A stretch of DNA of 64,000 nucleotides from Prevotella sp. (GTDB lineage: Bacteria > Bacteroidota > Bacteroidia > Bacteroidales > Bacteroidaceae). The translations under genes and the position numbers were made by a program. The notes under the pieces are model-generated. The model made no database searches and had not been told where the DNA came from. It saw nothing but the letters and a program-made list of their open reading frames with translations. The DNA is taken from NCBI GenBank assembly GCA_015060485.1, contig SUYI01000020.1, forward strand, positions 1 to 64,000. The letters are read 5' to 3'. This document shows, one piece after another, positions 18,660 to 26,792 of the stretch (within the stretch, counting starts at the first letter, position 1; each line of letters begins with the position of its first letter).

Positions 18660-19595
18660 ATGACAATGAAGAAAGTTTTTTCTGTTTTCGCCCTGATGAT
18701 GGGCATCGTGTCTGTGGCTATGGCACAGACAAGTGACAACACGGGTGACCTCTTTGAAGGCTATACCAAGAAGATCACCTACGACCGCATGATTCCCCCT
18801 CACGGGCTGGAGGTGACGTTTGACAAGACCTGTCACGTCATCTTCCCTGCAGCCATCGCCTACGTCGATTTAGGCTCAGCCAACATCATTGCAGGAAAGG
18901 CTGACGGTGCGGAGAACGTCATCCGTGTGAAAGCCGCCAAGCGTGGTTTCAAGGGCGAGACGAACATGAGCGTCATCACCGAGGACGGTGCCTACTACAG
19001 TTTTAATGTGAAGTATGCGCGTGAGCCTCGTATCCTCAATGTGGAGATGACGGACTTCATCCACGACGGGGAGGCGGTGAACCGTCCGAACAACTCCATG
19101 AACATCTACCTGAAGGAACTCGGCTCGGAGAGTCCCGTACTGGTGCGACTGGTGATGAAGAGCATCTGGAAGGAGAACAAGCGTCGTGTGAAGCACATCG
19201 GAAGTAAGAGCTTCGGCATCCAGTTCCTCTTGAAAGGCATCTATACGCATAACGGTCTGCTGTACTTCCACACAGAAATCAAGAACTCCAGCAATGTGCC
19301 CTTCGACGTGGACTACATCACATGGAAGATCGTGGATAAGAAGGTGGCAAAGCGCACTGCCATTCAGGAGCAGGTCATCCAGCCCCTGCGCACACAGAAC
19401 TTCGTGCTGAACGTGGCTGGTAACAGCAAGGAGCGCACGGTGTGGACAATGGACAAGTTCACCATTCCCGATGACAAGTGCCTGGTAGTGGAACTGGCGG
19501 AGAAGAACGGCGGGCGACATCAGTCATTCACCATAGAGAACACAGACCTTGTAAGGGCAAGGGTAATCTCGGAACTGAAAGTGTCTGACCAGTAA
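18660..19595 (+). CDS. traN: TraN, VirB9-like
   Basis: Secreted protein of 311 residues; the start is taken at MTMKKVFS (18660), with MKKVFS two codons later equally possible, because the signal peptide (VFSVFALMMGIVSVAMA-Q) begins there. The rest is a beta-rich domain of the TraN/DUF4138 type, the VirB9 counterpart of the outer-membrane ring. The upstream extension to 18585 overlaps traM and lacks a start context. Confidence 0.86.
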   Translation: MTMKKVFSVFALMMGIVSVAMAQTSDNTGDLFEGYTKKITYDRMIPPHGLEVTFDKTCHVIFPAAIAYVDLGSANIIAGKADGAENVIRVKAAKRGFKGETNMSVITEDGAYYSFNVKYAREPRILNVEMTDFIHDGEAVNRPNNSMNIYLKELGSESPVLVRLVMKSIWKENKRRVKHIGSKSFGIQFLLKGIYTHNGLLYFHTEIKNSSNVPFDVDYITWKIVDKKVAKRTAIQEQVIQPLRTQNFVLNVAGNSKERTVWTMDKFTIPDDKCLVVELAEKNGGRHQSFTIENTDLVRARVISELKVSDQ

Positions 19596-19613
19596 AACGA
19601 ATACCGGAGAACT

Positions 19614-20189
19614 ATGAAGAAGAAAATGCTATTGACTTTTGCCGTGCTTGCCCTTACGATGGGGCAGGCCACGGCTCAGAGAGTGCTCCCGAAGATGCAG
19701 GGCATCGCCATCGGTGGCGGAATGGTGGACGGCAAAAGCGACTCGTTCTATAGCACCATGACGGTGGACACCTATACCAAGGGCGGCAACAAGTGGGTGT
19801 TCGGTGCAGAATACCTGCAGCGTAACCACAAGTATGAGTATGGTGAGGACGGCAGGCAGACCATTCCCGTGGTGCAGATGACGGCAGAAGGCGGGTATTA
19901 CAAGCAGGTGCTTTCGGATGCCTCGAAGTCGTTCTTCGTCTATGTCGGTGCATCGGCACTGGCAGGGTACGAGACGGTGAACTGGAACGAGAAGCTGCTG
20001 GATGACGGCTCACAGCTGACAGGCAGGGACGGTTTTGTTTATGGCTGTGCAGCTACGCTAAACGTAGAGTGGTATCTGTCCGACAAAGTGGTGTTGACGG
20101 GGAATGTGCGTGAGCGTTTCCTGTGGGGCAATACCTCCAACCTGAACCATACGCAATACGGCATCGGCTTGAAGTTCATCATCAACTGA
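19614..20189 (+). CDS. traO: TraO, outer-membrane beta-barrel protein
   Basis: Protein of 191 residues with signal peptide (cut after ATA-Q), alternating hydrophobic strands and a C-terminal strand ending KFIIN, typical of small outer-membrane barrels. TraO of CTnDOT elements. It probably anchors the TraM-TraN core in the outer membrane; that role is inferred from order and topology. It follows traN by 18 bp. Confidence 0.82.
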   Translation: MKKKMLLTFAVLALTMGQATAQRVLPKMQGIAIGGGMVDGKSDSFYSTMTVDTYTKGGNKWVFGAEYLQRNHKYEYGEDGRQTIPVVQMTAEGGYYKQVLSDASKSFFVYVGASALAGYETVNWNEKLLDDGSQLTGRDGFVYGCAATLNVEWYLSDKVVLTGNVRERFLWGNTSNLNHTQYGIGLKFIIN

Positions 20190-20198
20190 CGGGAAGGG

Positions 20199-21185
20199 AT
20201 GGATATAGAGAAGATCAAGGAAACACCGATTGCCGACTTCCTGAGTCGGCTCGGTTTCCATCCCGTCAAAAGGCGTGGTGCAGTGCTATGGTATCATGCA
20301 CCTTACAGGGGTGACAAAAGCCCTTCGTTCAAACTCGACACCCGAAAGGAAAAGTGGTTTGACTTTGGCATGGGTGAGGGTGGCGACATCTTTACGCTGG
20401 CTGGGAAACTGATACCGTCGAACGACTTCATCCGTCAGGCGCAGTACATTACGGAAACGATGAACCTTCCGATGCCGGAGATAAAGGGGACGGAGTATCT
20501 GAAGAACCTGCCGGACGAGGAACCTCAGTTCTCAAACGTAGAAGTGCTGCCACTCGGACACTACGCCTTGCGCCAGTACCTTGCTGAAAGGGCGATACCC
20601 TTTGAGGTGGCAAGCCGTTACTGCAAGGAACTACACTATGACTTGCATAGCAAGCGGTATTTCGCCATCGGCTTCCCTAATGACAAGGGCGGCTATGAAG
20701 TGCGCAACAAGTTCTTCAAGGGATGCGTGGCACCAAAGGGAACGACGTTCATCAAGTCTGGGAATGAGCCTGGCAGGGATTGCAACGTGTTTGAGGGCTT
20801 CTTTGACTTCCTTTCAGCGGTCACCATCAATCAGAATGCAGCACAAAAGGACAATCTGGTGCTGAACAGCATCATCTACCTGAGGAAGTCAACGGACTTG
20901 CTGAGCCAGTTCGAGCACATTCACGCTTACCTTGACAACGATGATGCAGGAAGAAAGGCGGTGCAGACACTGAAGGACTGTCTGGGCGAAAAGGTCATTG
21001 ACCACACTGCCGACTACAATGGATGCAAGGATTTCAATGAGTTCCTTGTGAAGAATCAACAGAATATCAACAACCAAAAAACAACGAACAATGAAAGCAA
21101 CAACAATTATGAAGAATGTAATGAAGAGATTAGTGAGGGTGGGCTGCATGGCAGTCGCCGTGTTTTGCATCGCTGCTTGCGATAA
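20199..21185 (+). CDS. traP: TraP, DNA primase-like protein
   Basis: Protein of 328 residues with the primase N-terminal fold (TPIADFLSRLGFHPVKRRGA, then GDKSPSFKLD and WFDFGMGEGGDIFTLAG) and a Toprim domain (CNVFEGFFDFLSA and YLDNDDAGRKA). The zinc ligands of the usual CHC2 finger are not there, so zinc-free binding of single-stranded DNA is likely. It could prime the transferred strand in the recipient. The last 95 bp overlap traQ in another frame. Confidence 0.85.
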   Translation: MDIEKIKETPIADFLSRLGFHPVKRRGAVLWYHAPYRGDKSPSFKLDTRKEKWFDFGMGEGGDIFTLAGKLIPSNDFIRQAQYITETMNLPMPEIKGTEYLKNLPDEEPQFSNVEVLPLGHYALRQYLAERAIPFEVASRYCKELHYDLHSKRYFAIGFPNDKGGYEVRNKFFKGCVAPKGTTFIKSGNEPGRDCNVFEGFFDFLSAVTINQNAAQKDNLVLNSIIYLRKSTDLLSQFEHIHAYLDNDDAGRKAVQTLKDCLGEKVIDHTADYNGCKDFNEFLVKNQQNINNQKTTNNESNNNYEECNEEISEGGLHGSRRVLHRCLR

Positions 21186-21585
21186 CGATCTGGATATTCA
21201 GACTGCTTATCCGTTCCATGTCGAGACTATGCCAGTCCCTCTGAGGGTTACACAGGGCGAGACGGTGGAAATCCGCTGCTCACTGCTGGCGGAGGGCAGG
21301 ACGAGTGACACGCAGTACACCATCCGCTGGTTTCTCTACGACGGCAAGGGTACGCTCAAATACAACAAGAAAGCCTTGAAAGCCAACGACCGCTATCCGC
21401 TGCTGACGGATGATTTCCGTCTGTACTACACCTCTACATCGTCGGACTCTCACAGCTTTATCGTGGTGATTGAGGACAATCACGGACAGAGCCAGCAACT
21501 TGATTTCAAGTTTAACAATGACAATGACGAAGAGGAAACGGCAACCACAGAGAAAGGAGGGCAAGGTATTGAGAGCAGGCAATAA
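21091..21585 (+). CDS. traQ: TraQ (DUF3872) lipoprotein
   Basis: Protein of 164 residues with a lipoprotein signal (AVAVFCIAAC, Cys30) and an Ig-like beta domain (VRLTQGETVEIRC-type strand pattern, here VTQGETVEIRCSLLAEG). DUF3872 family, TraQ of CTnDOT-type elements. It overlaps traP by 95 bp and the lysozyme gene by about 68 bp. Two downstream ATGs (21109, 21121) would leave the signal intact and could be the real start. Confidence 0.8.
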   Translation: MKATTIMKNVMKRLVRVGCMAVAVFCIAACDNDLDIQTAYPFHVETMPVPLRVTQGETVEIRCSLLAEGRTSDTQYTIRWFLYDGKGTLKYNKKALKANDRYPLLTDDFRLYYTSTSSDSHSFIVVIEDNHGQSQQLDFKFNNDNDEEETATTEKGGQGIESRQ

Positions 21586-22093
21586 TCATCAACGTGTATT
21601 GGCAGGATTGGCTATAGCCGTCCTGCTGATGCTCTGTCCGTTGGCAGTGACGGCGCAGGAGCGAATGACAGAACAGCAGAGATTCAACCTGGCGGTGGAA
21701 ATCATCAAGCACTTCGAGGGCTGGCACACTGCCCGCAACTATCCATACGTCGGATGGGGTCACCAGTTGCAGCCGGGGGAACGGTATAATGCAAGGACGA
21801 TGACGAAGGCACAGGGTGACAGGCTGCTACGGCAAGACCTCATGAAGATGTACAGACTGTTCGACGGCTACGGCAAAGACCAGATGCTCTTGGCTGTCCT
21901 TGCGTACAATGTCGGGCCATACGCGATACTCGGAACAAATAAGCGTCCACGAAGTACGCTGCTGAGAAAACTGGATGCAGGCAACCGTAACATCTTCCAC
22001 GACTACATGCGCTTCTGCCGATACGAGGGCAGGAAAGTGAAGTCCATCGAGCGAAGGCGATATGTTGAGTTCTCGCTGCTGTATATCCGATAA
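21518..22093 (+). CDS. GH24-type lysozyme of the transfer operon
   Basis: Protein of 191 residues with an N-terminal hydrophobic segment (LAGLAIAVLLMLCPLAVTA-Q) and a phage-type lysozyme domain: the catalytic Glu in KHFEGWH, YVGWGHQLQPG, and a C-terminal helical lobe. It should open the peptidoglycan for the transfer channel. Last gene of the tra operon; its start lies inside traQ, with ATG 21518 or 21524 possible. A hairpin follows 3 bp after the stop. Confidence 0.85.
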   Translation: MTMTKRKRQPQRKEGKVLRAGNNHQRVLAGLAIAVLLMLCPLAVTAQERMTEQQRFNLAVEIIKHFEGWHTARNYPYVGWGHQLQPGERYNARTMTKAQGDRLLRQDLMKMYRLFDGYGKDQMLLAVLAYNVGPYAILGTNKRPRSTLLRKLDAGNRNIFHDYMRFCRYEGRKVKSIERRRYVEFSLLYIR

Positions 22094-22095
22094 TG

Positions 22096-22136
22096 TGACA
22101 ATCCCTGATGAGCATTCAACTCGTCAGGGATTGTCA
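22096..22136. terminator. Hairpin between lysozyme and fic genes
   Basis: A 13-bp perfect stem, TGACAATCCCTGA (22096-22108) with TCAGGGATTGTCA (22124-22136), that may extend by GAG/CTC into the loop. It stands between two convergent genes and likely stops the 12-kb tra transcript. No strong T tract follows, so efficiency is uncertain. Confidence 0.7.
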
Positions 22137-22154
22137 TATAATCTAATACACCAG

Positions 22155-23663
22155 CTATCTCAGCAAATCCGCAATCAACTTTGTGAAATCTGCAATATCG
22201 CCCTCTATACTGGCTTTTTCCAATGCTTGCATATAAGCGTCTCGTCTTTCAACAGGAATTATAGTCCATGAATATCCGCCCGTGGAAAGCATTGTGTTCA
22301 TGATGAAGCGACTCATTCTGCCATTTCCGTCATTATAAGGGTGTATGAAACTAAACATGAAATGTCCAAGGATGGCTCTGACGGCAGGATGCTTTTCTTC
22401 TCTTAGTAAATGGAAATACTCAGGCATAGCGTCACGAACAGCTTCATAGTTCATTGGAGTATGCCGGGAACCTCGGATATAGACAGGGCGGTTGCGGTAG
22501 CCAACAATGGCAGACGGTTTGTAAAGTCCTGCGGCTACCATCGGTTGCCACATTTCGAAATACCAATTCCCGTGATCATCATCAACAGCAACTCCGGCAT
22601 CTATACCCTCTATTATTTTAGTAATAGTGGCCTTTACTGCTTGGAACGCCTGATAGTAACCTCTGGCCACTAGCGCATTATGGGCATCCTTGTCTTCTTC
22701 CTTTGGATTCCAGTTTCCACTTTTCACTTTTTCAATCAGTTCATCAGATACTTTATAACCTTCGATGGACAAAGAATGATAAGCATCCTCAGTATATTTG
22801 TCATCCAATTGCTTAAGCAGTTCGGCGATGTTTGTAGGAACAGACACAGAGGCAGGAAAATTGTCAATAACTGTCTGACGCATTTTCCCCCACATCAGTG
22901 TAAGTCTTGCTACGTATGGAGAGATGGGGACAGGGGAAATGTTATCAACTTTATCCTCAAACGGGTCTTCTTCACGTACATCGTAACCAAGTCGCTTCAT
23001 ATACACAAGGATATTGTTTGCAATTTTCTCCCTGCCTATGTTCCTGAATGCTCCGACAAGACGACCTGCACGGGTGCTTGCTCCCTCATCGGCAAGGATA
23101 CCGTAAATCTCGGATTCGTCTTTCACCATCTGAAGGCATGTTCTTGCGGAAATAGGATTCTGACGGAAATAAGTAGGTGAGACAAACACTAACGCTTCCG
23201 CCAAAGAATACATCCGTACACCATATTCAGGATGGATGTATATAGACATTGGCAACTTGGCTTTCAGGTTGAACAGGCTTGTACCATATAGTAGCGACGT
23301 GACGTTGTTGTTCCCGTCTGGATTGCGTATGATGGTCTGTATAGGAACGGTCGTGTTGCCCGAATGTAGGTCAAGTGACTGTTCTGCCGTCAGGCTCCAA
23401 CTATCGCCAAAACGTGAAGCACAATACTTGGACATGAATGCCCAATAAGAGGTGTACCAGTCTGTGGTGTCACCTTCCATGCCGGGACGCGATGCTATAT
23501 ACCATCCCTTAACAACTTCTTTCAGCCATCCTTCACTCAACAGTCGTGTCAAGTGTACCCTGCTCAGTTGCTCTGTTCCGTGAAGAACAACGAAGTTCTC
23601 CGCATCCTGGAGTTGTTTCAATTGCTCCAAAGACTCTGCTATTTTTTCTGCTACCGTTGCCAT
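22155..23663 (-). CDS. Fic-domain protein with AbiEi-like N-terminus
   Basis: Protein of 502 residues. The C-terminal half has the Fic active site HPYNDGNGRMSR (441-452) with catalytic His441, so it should transfer AMP or a similar group to a target. An internal inhibitory motif SLSIEG (Ser297, Glu301) places it among the self-inhibited (class II) Fic proteins. The first 200 residues resemble the winged-helix/AbiEi antitoxin type (RVHLTRLLSEGWLKEVVKGWYI). DNA binding is further suggested by the repeated operator in its own leader. It is monocistronic and sits between the tra operon and the accessory genes; a role in defence or in control of the element is possible but unproven. Confidence 0.85.
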   Translation of the reverse strand: MATVAEKIAESLEQLKQLQDAENFVVLHGTEQLSRVHLTRLLSEGWLKEVVKGWYIASRPGMEGDTTDWYTSYWAFMSKYCASRFGDSWSLTAEQSLDLHSGNTTVPIQTIIRNPDGNNNVTSLLYGTSLFNLKAKLPMSIYIHPEYGVRMYSLAEALVFVSPTYFRQNPISARTCLQMVKDESEIYGILADEGASTRAGRLVGAFRNIGREKIANNILVYMKRLGYDVREEDPFEDKVDNISPVPISPYVARLTLMWGKMRQTVIDNFPASVSVPTNIAELLKQLDDKYTEDAYHSLSIEGYKVSDELIEKVKSGNWNPKEEDKDAHNALVARGYYQAFQAVKATITKIIEGIDAGVAVDDDHGNWYFEMWQPMVAAGLYKPSAIVGYRNRPVYIRGSRHTPMNYEAVRDAMPEYFHLLREEKHPAVRAILGHFMFSFIHPYNDGNGRMSRFIMNTMLSTGGYSWTIIPVERRDAYMQALEKASIEGDIADFTKLIADLLR

Positions 23664-23680
23664 ATAGATCTTTTGTCTTG

Positions 23681-23769
23681 TTACACGTTATTTACTCCCG
23701 TGGAGTTGCACGTCTTTTTCAAACGTGCCGTTACACGTCTTTTCTTGCCGTGTGATTACACGTTATTTT
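23681..23769 (-). promoter_or_regulatory. 25-bp operator array in the fic leader
   Basis: Four copies of TTACACGT or TTGCACGT begin at 23681, 23706, 23731 and 23756, exactly 25 bp apart. In the first three units a mirrored CGTG follows after an 11-bp spacer, making a palindrome of type TTACACG-N11-CGTG; unit 4 keeps one half-site. The array fills the space between the predicted transcription start (about 23765) and the fic ATG, so a bound protein would block elongation. Binding by the Fic N-terminal domain is inferred. Confidence 0.7.
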
Positions 23770-23771
23770 GT

Positions 23772-23780
23772 GCAAAGGTA
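23772..23780 (-). promoter_or_regulatory. -7 promoter element of fic
   Basis: On the minus strand TACCTTTGC fits TAnnTTTG. The predicted start near 23765 leaves a leader of about 100 bases that is almost entirely the 25-bp repeat array. No good -33 TTTG is seen at the usual distance; the region there is T-rich. Confidence 0.65.
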
Positions 23781-23846
23781 CATAATTCCAATGAAAAATA
23801 AGCAGAAATTTGAAAGAAAATGGAAAAAAGTTCATTTTATGCCTTC

Positions 23847-23944
23847 AGCAAGAACGGAACAAGGTTTCTTTTGCTTCGTTTCTTTCTCGCCCCCCTGCTC
23901 ATGAAAGAAACGAAGTCGGGCGGAATTTTCGTCCGTCCGACTTC
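23847..23944. repeat. Double-hairpin tail repeat, copy A
   Basis: Lies just behind the DUF3873 gene. Hairpin I is a perfect 13-bp stem, CTTCGTTTCTTTC (23874-23886) with GAAAGAAACGAAG (23903-23915). Hairpin II pairs GTCGGGCGGA (23915-23924) with TCCGTCCGAC (23932-23941). A related copy lies behind radC at 28016-28107. Probably the 3' end or terminator of the operon; on the minus strand a T run (TTTTTTCC) follows further on. Confidence 0.65.
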
Positions 23945-23949
23945 ATCGG

Positions 23950-24168
23950 TTAATTGGTCAGTCCTTTTTGTCTTAGCCACTGGTCGCGCTGCAACCTGCA
24001 TTGCGCCAAGGTCGGGCGGACACATGTGAACAACTCGCCCGTTTCTGCGCTGCGGTAGTCGTACTGCACTGCCGTCCTCTTTGGTCGGGTGCTTATGACA
24101 AAAGTCTCATACTGCTCTTGCCCTTTCTGAGTGGTGCTTACTCCGTTCTCGGTCATTCTCGTTGCCAT
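23950..24168 (-). CDS. DUF3873 family protein
   Basis: Small protein of 72 residues (EQYETFVISTRPKRTAVQYDYRS, then GELFTCVRPTLAQCRLQRD) that I recognise as DUF3873, a family found on Bacteroides conjugative elements. Function unknown. Last gene of the leftward accessory operon, 11 bp after its neighbour, followed at once by the double-hairpin tail repeat. Confidence 0.7.
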   Translation of the reverse strand: MATRMTENGVSTTQKGQEQYETFVISTRPKRTAVQYDYRSAETGELFTCVRPTLAQCRLQRDQWLRQKGLTN

Positions 24169-24179
24169 AATCAGTAGTG

Positions 24180-24431
24180 TTAGTTGAGTTGATAAATGTC
24201 GATGATGGTATCTTCGTCATAATGGAGTGAAATGGTCGGCTCAAACTTGCCGATAAAGTTGAAATGCTCCCTTCTTTCACGGTAGACATAGAGAAACTTC
24301 CCCAAAAGGTCTTTGTTCTCTTGTGCGCCAAGGTGTACCGAAGTGTTGAAGTCCTCGGCTACTCCCCAAACATCGTTTGCCACACCTTCACGGCAAACGG
24401 CATCAATCAATTTGAATGTTTCTTGCGTCAT
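24180..24431 (-). CDS. Hypothetical accessory protein
   Basis: Protein of 83 residues starting MTQETFKLIDAV at ATG 24431; an upstream extension of the frame passes through the hairpin at 24450-24474 and is not credible. Mixed alpha/beta, acidic C-terminus (HYDEDTIIDIYQLN). I do not recognise the family. It sits 18 bases behind an intercistronic hairpin and is probably translated from the accessory operon. Confidence 0.6.
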   Translation of the reverse strand: MTQETFKLIDAVCREGVANDVWGVAEDFNTSVHLGAQENKDLLGKFLYVYRERREHFNFIGKFEPTISLHYDEDTIIDIYQLN

Positions 24432-24449
24432 TGCTATATAGTCTAAAGT

Positions 24450-24474
24450 GGTGGGAGTGCCGAATGCTCCCACC
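24450..24474 (-). promoter_or_regulatory. Intercistronic GGTGGGAG hairpin, copy 1
   Basis: Perfect 8-bp stem GGTGGGAG/CTCCCACC with a 9-base loop, placed 9 bp after one stop and 18 bp before the next start on the minus strand. A second hairpin with the same stem occupies the matching position at 25002-25028. Could be an attenuator, an RNA-processing site or a translational insulator. Confidence 0.6.
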
Positions 24475-24483
24475 TTGTTTATA

Positions 24484-24717
24484 TTATGCGTGGTAGAAGT
24501 CGGCTTCAACTACCTCTGCTGCTATGCCAAATTCGGGATGGCTTGCGAAATATGGCTGTTCTATGCCCGTCCAGTCCACCACATAGCCGTGTGGAAAGTT
24601 CGCTTCGATAAAGCCGTTTACCAATTCAATGTCTAAGTCGGTCAGTCCCGTGGTATCGCCATATTCCAACATTGGTATGGCATAGGTCGGAATTTGGAAT
24701 GTTCCTGCGTGTCTCAT
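24484..24717 (-). CDS. Hypothetical accessory protein (DUF6926-like)
   Basis: Protein of 77 residues (MRHAGTFQIPTYAIPMLEYG start, FPHGYVVDW and FGIAAEVVEADFYHA at the end). It resembles small proteins common on Bacteroides mobile elements that I associate with the name DUF6926, but that label is from memory. Function unknown. Part of the PcfK/PcfJ operon, 12 bp after its upstream neighbour. Confidence 0.6.
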   Translation of the reverse strand: MRHAGTFQIPTYAIPMLEYGDTTGLTDLDIELVNGFIEANFPHGYVVDWTGIEQPYFASHPEFGIAAEVVEADFYHA

Positions 24718-24729
24718 AATGCGCTCTCG

Positions 24730-24984
24730 TTAAAATTCAACTATCAGTAATCGGTTCTCTGCTACGCTACCATTGTAGGGACAACGCTGTTTCACCCAAA
24801 GGTGACGGCTTCCCCATCCCCACAACAGATATTTTCTAAACTGCTCCTTGAAAGGAGAAAAGTCCAGTGCCTGCTCCAGTTCCCTGCGTGTCTTGGCAAG
24901 GGTCAGCAGGTTGAGGAAACGGACAATGACTTGGTCTGTCTCGCTGTCCCACTGGTTGATAACGCTCTCAATCTTTATTGTCAT
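24730..24984 (-). CDS. Hypothetical accessory protein
   Basis: Protein of 84 residues, helical and Leu/Arg-rich in the middle (FLNLLTLAKTRRELEQAL), aromatic in the second half (KYLLWGWGSRHLWVKQR). Family not recognised. It starts 17 bases behind the second GGTGGGAG hairpin and belongs to the accessory operon. Confidence 0.6.
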   Translation of the reverse strand: MTIKIESVINQWDSETDQVIVRFLNLLTLAKTRRELEQALDFSPFKEQFRKYLLWGWGSRHLWVKQRCPYNGSVAENRLLIVEF

Positions 24985-25001
24985 AATCTTGGTGTTTTAG
25001 C

Positions 25002-25028
25002 GGTGGGAGGTGCTGATGTCCTCCCACC
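25002..25028 (-). promoter_or_regulatory. Intercistronic GGTGGGAG hairpin, copy 2
   Basis: Perfect 9-bp stem GGTGGGAGG/CCTCCCACC with a 9-base loop, 10 bp behind the pcfJ stop and 17 bp before the next start. Same stem sequence and same placement as the hairpin at 24450-24474, while loop bases differ. Confidence 0.6.
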
Positions 25029-25038
25029 TTGGTTAAAC

Positions 25039-26322
25039 TTATGCTGCTTTCATTCTCTGTCGGATGATGTCTGCGTTGCTGTTCACAAGGCTCACGATGC
25101 GGTCGTGATACTCGGTGTTCTTGTTGCAGACACCTCGGCTCTGCACCACTCGGAACTCATCAAGGCTAAATTCCACAGTCTCAACTCGCTCCCCATTGAT
25201 AGTGGCAGAGAAGATTAGGCTTTCCTCGTTGAGATAGTAGGATGCGCTGAATACGCAATGGTGCATGTGGTTTCCCTCCTGTCGGTGTTCCTCCACACTC
25301 TCCAACACACGGACGTTAATTAGCCCGTCAGTGAACAACAGACCGAAGAACTTGCCTTTCATTGCCTTGAACTTGGCTTCGCTCTTTGCTGCTCTTTCCA
25401 TGTCCTCGGCTCTGCGCTCACGTTCTGCCTGCTCGTCTATCTTCTTCACCAACTTGTTGTGTGTTGCTTGGAGGTCGGTGGGGCAAATGTAGTGTGCATT
25501 GCGGATGTCCTTGCCAACCTTGCTGAGCATTCGGATGGTGTCACACCATAGGCTGATGCTGCCGATATGGTAGTGGTTGCGCTTGGCAATCTTGTAGGAG
25601 TTCCAGCAGATTTCAAGGTCGGTGGAGTGCATTATGAAGTGACGGAAGTGGTCGATGCGTCCCGATTTGAGAAGTGTCTCATAGCGGTTGTCACGGAGTA
25701 TCGCCTTGAACATCGCCAATGGTGCCAGTCCGTAGAGGTCACCCGTGAAGCCGTTGCGCTCCAGTTCGGGGATAACGTCCATCTTCGGGTAGAGGGGGAA
25801 GGTGGCGAGATGGCTGTAGGTGTCGTTATCATAGCGGAGTGCCATGCCCTCATTGTATGAAAAGCAGTCAAGGTATGGTCCCATCGTTCGCTTCAGTCCT
25901 ATCACCTCACATTGCCCCTTGCCGTTGATGTAGTAGCGGCATATCTCTCGGCAGGTGGTCTTTGAGTGCTCGCCCTTGCGGTGCTCGGTCTTGACCTGTG
26001 CCACACGGAGGACTTGCAGCCCTTTCCTTGTGGTGAGCGTGGTGAAGTAGGCAGACTGGCTGAGGGTGCGGTTTCTCGTCTCTTTCACCTCTAACTTGCG
26101 TCCACAATGGGGGCAGGTAAGGTGTTTGTTTTTCTTTTCATCGTCTGAGATAGTCCACTGGTGTCCGCACTCCATGCAGGTATGGCGGAGTGAATTGGGA
26201 TAGCGATAGGCATAGTGGTCGGTGAGTTCATCGGCTGCCCACTTGATTGCTCTCTTGGCGATGGGTGCCGTGCCCTTGTCGGACTGGCACACCATCTTCT
26301 GAAATTGCGTTCTCGGTTTCAT
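25039..26322 (-). CDS. PcfJ-like protein
   Basis: Protein of 427 residues with a zinc ribbon near residue 50-75 (CMECGHQW and CPHCGRK) and the C-terminal PcfJ domain (LLFTDGLINVRVLESVEEHRQE, MHHCVFSASYY). PcfJ is named from plasmid pCF10, where its role is unclear; Bacteroides elements carry PcfJ beside PcfK. Here pcfK lies 9 bp upstream. A nucleic-acid binding role is suggested by the ribbon only. Confidence 0.82.
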   Translation of the reverse strand: MKPRTQFQKMVCQSDKGTAPIAKRAIKWAADELTDHYAYRYPNSLRHTCMECGHQWTISDDEKKNKHLTCPHCGRKLEVKETRNRTLSQSAYFTTLTTRKGLQVLRVAQVKTEHRKGEHSKTTCREICRYYINGKGQCEVIGLKRTMGPYLDCFSYNEGMALRYDNDTYSHLATFPLYPKMDVIPELERNGFTGDLYGLAPLAMFKAILRDNRYETLLKSGRIDHFRHFIMHSTDLEICWNSYKIAKRNHYHIGSISLWCDTIRMLSKVGKDIRNAHYICPTDLQATHNKLVKKIDEQAERERRAEDMERAAKSEAKFKAMKGKFFGLLFTDGLINVRVLESVEEHRQEGNHMHHCVFSASYYLNEESLIFSATINGERVETVEFSLDEFRVVQSRGVCNKNTEYHDRIVSLVNSNADIIRQRMKAA

Positions 26323-26331
26323 AATGCTCTG

Positions 26332-26754
26332 TTAGAAGTTGTCGAATAATGAGGGTTGCTGAATGGTGGAGGTCTGTGCCGTCCTTGCCTTTGGCTTGCT
26401 GCGTTGGGAAATGCGGTTGTAGGTCTCGTTCTCCAGTCTGCGGACTGCATTGCGACGTGCTTCTTGTTTTTCTTCCTCGGTAAGTTCCACGACATGGTTC
26501 ACCTTCACGTCACACTCCATCGGCTTGCCCACCTCCAAGTCCTTTTCCTCGGCTGCGTGGATAGCCAGTGAGTAGATTTCATCATCATCGAAGCCGTGGC
26601 ACTCGCTTTTCATCACTTCGTTGAGGATATAGGTCACGATGTCATCAATGCTGCGGTTCACTGCGTGGTACTTCTCTGCGAAGAGCGTGTCCTCGCTTGC
26701 CCTCTGCTCCAGATAGGAGTGGATGGTCTGTTTGAAACTTTCAGTTCCTTTCAT
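26332..26754 (-). CDS. PcfK-like protein
   Basis: Protein of 140 residues, PcfK family, with the conserved acidic and helical core (SIDDIVTYILNEVMKSECHGFDDDEIYSLAIHA) and an Arg-rich helix (EARRNAVRRLENE), then a polar tail ending SLFDNF. It is co-transcribed with the PcfJ-like gene, the usual pairing. Function unknown. Confidence 0.8.
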   Translation of the reverse strand: MKGTESFKQTIHSYLEQRASEDTLFAEKYHAVNRSIDDIVTYILNEVMKSECHGFDDDEIYSLAIHAAEEKDLEVGKPMECDVKVNHVVELTEEEKQEARRNAVRRLENETYNRISQRSKPKARTAQTSTIQQPSLFDNF

Positions 26755-26792
26755 GTCTGTAATGGGTATTTAATGGGTTGTTACTTTTCTTT

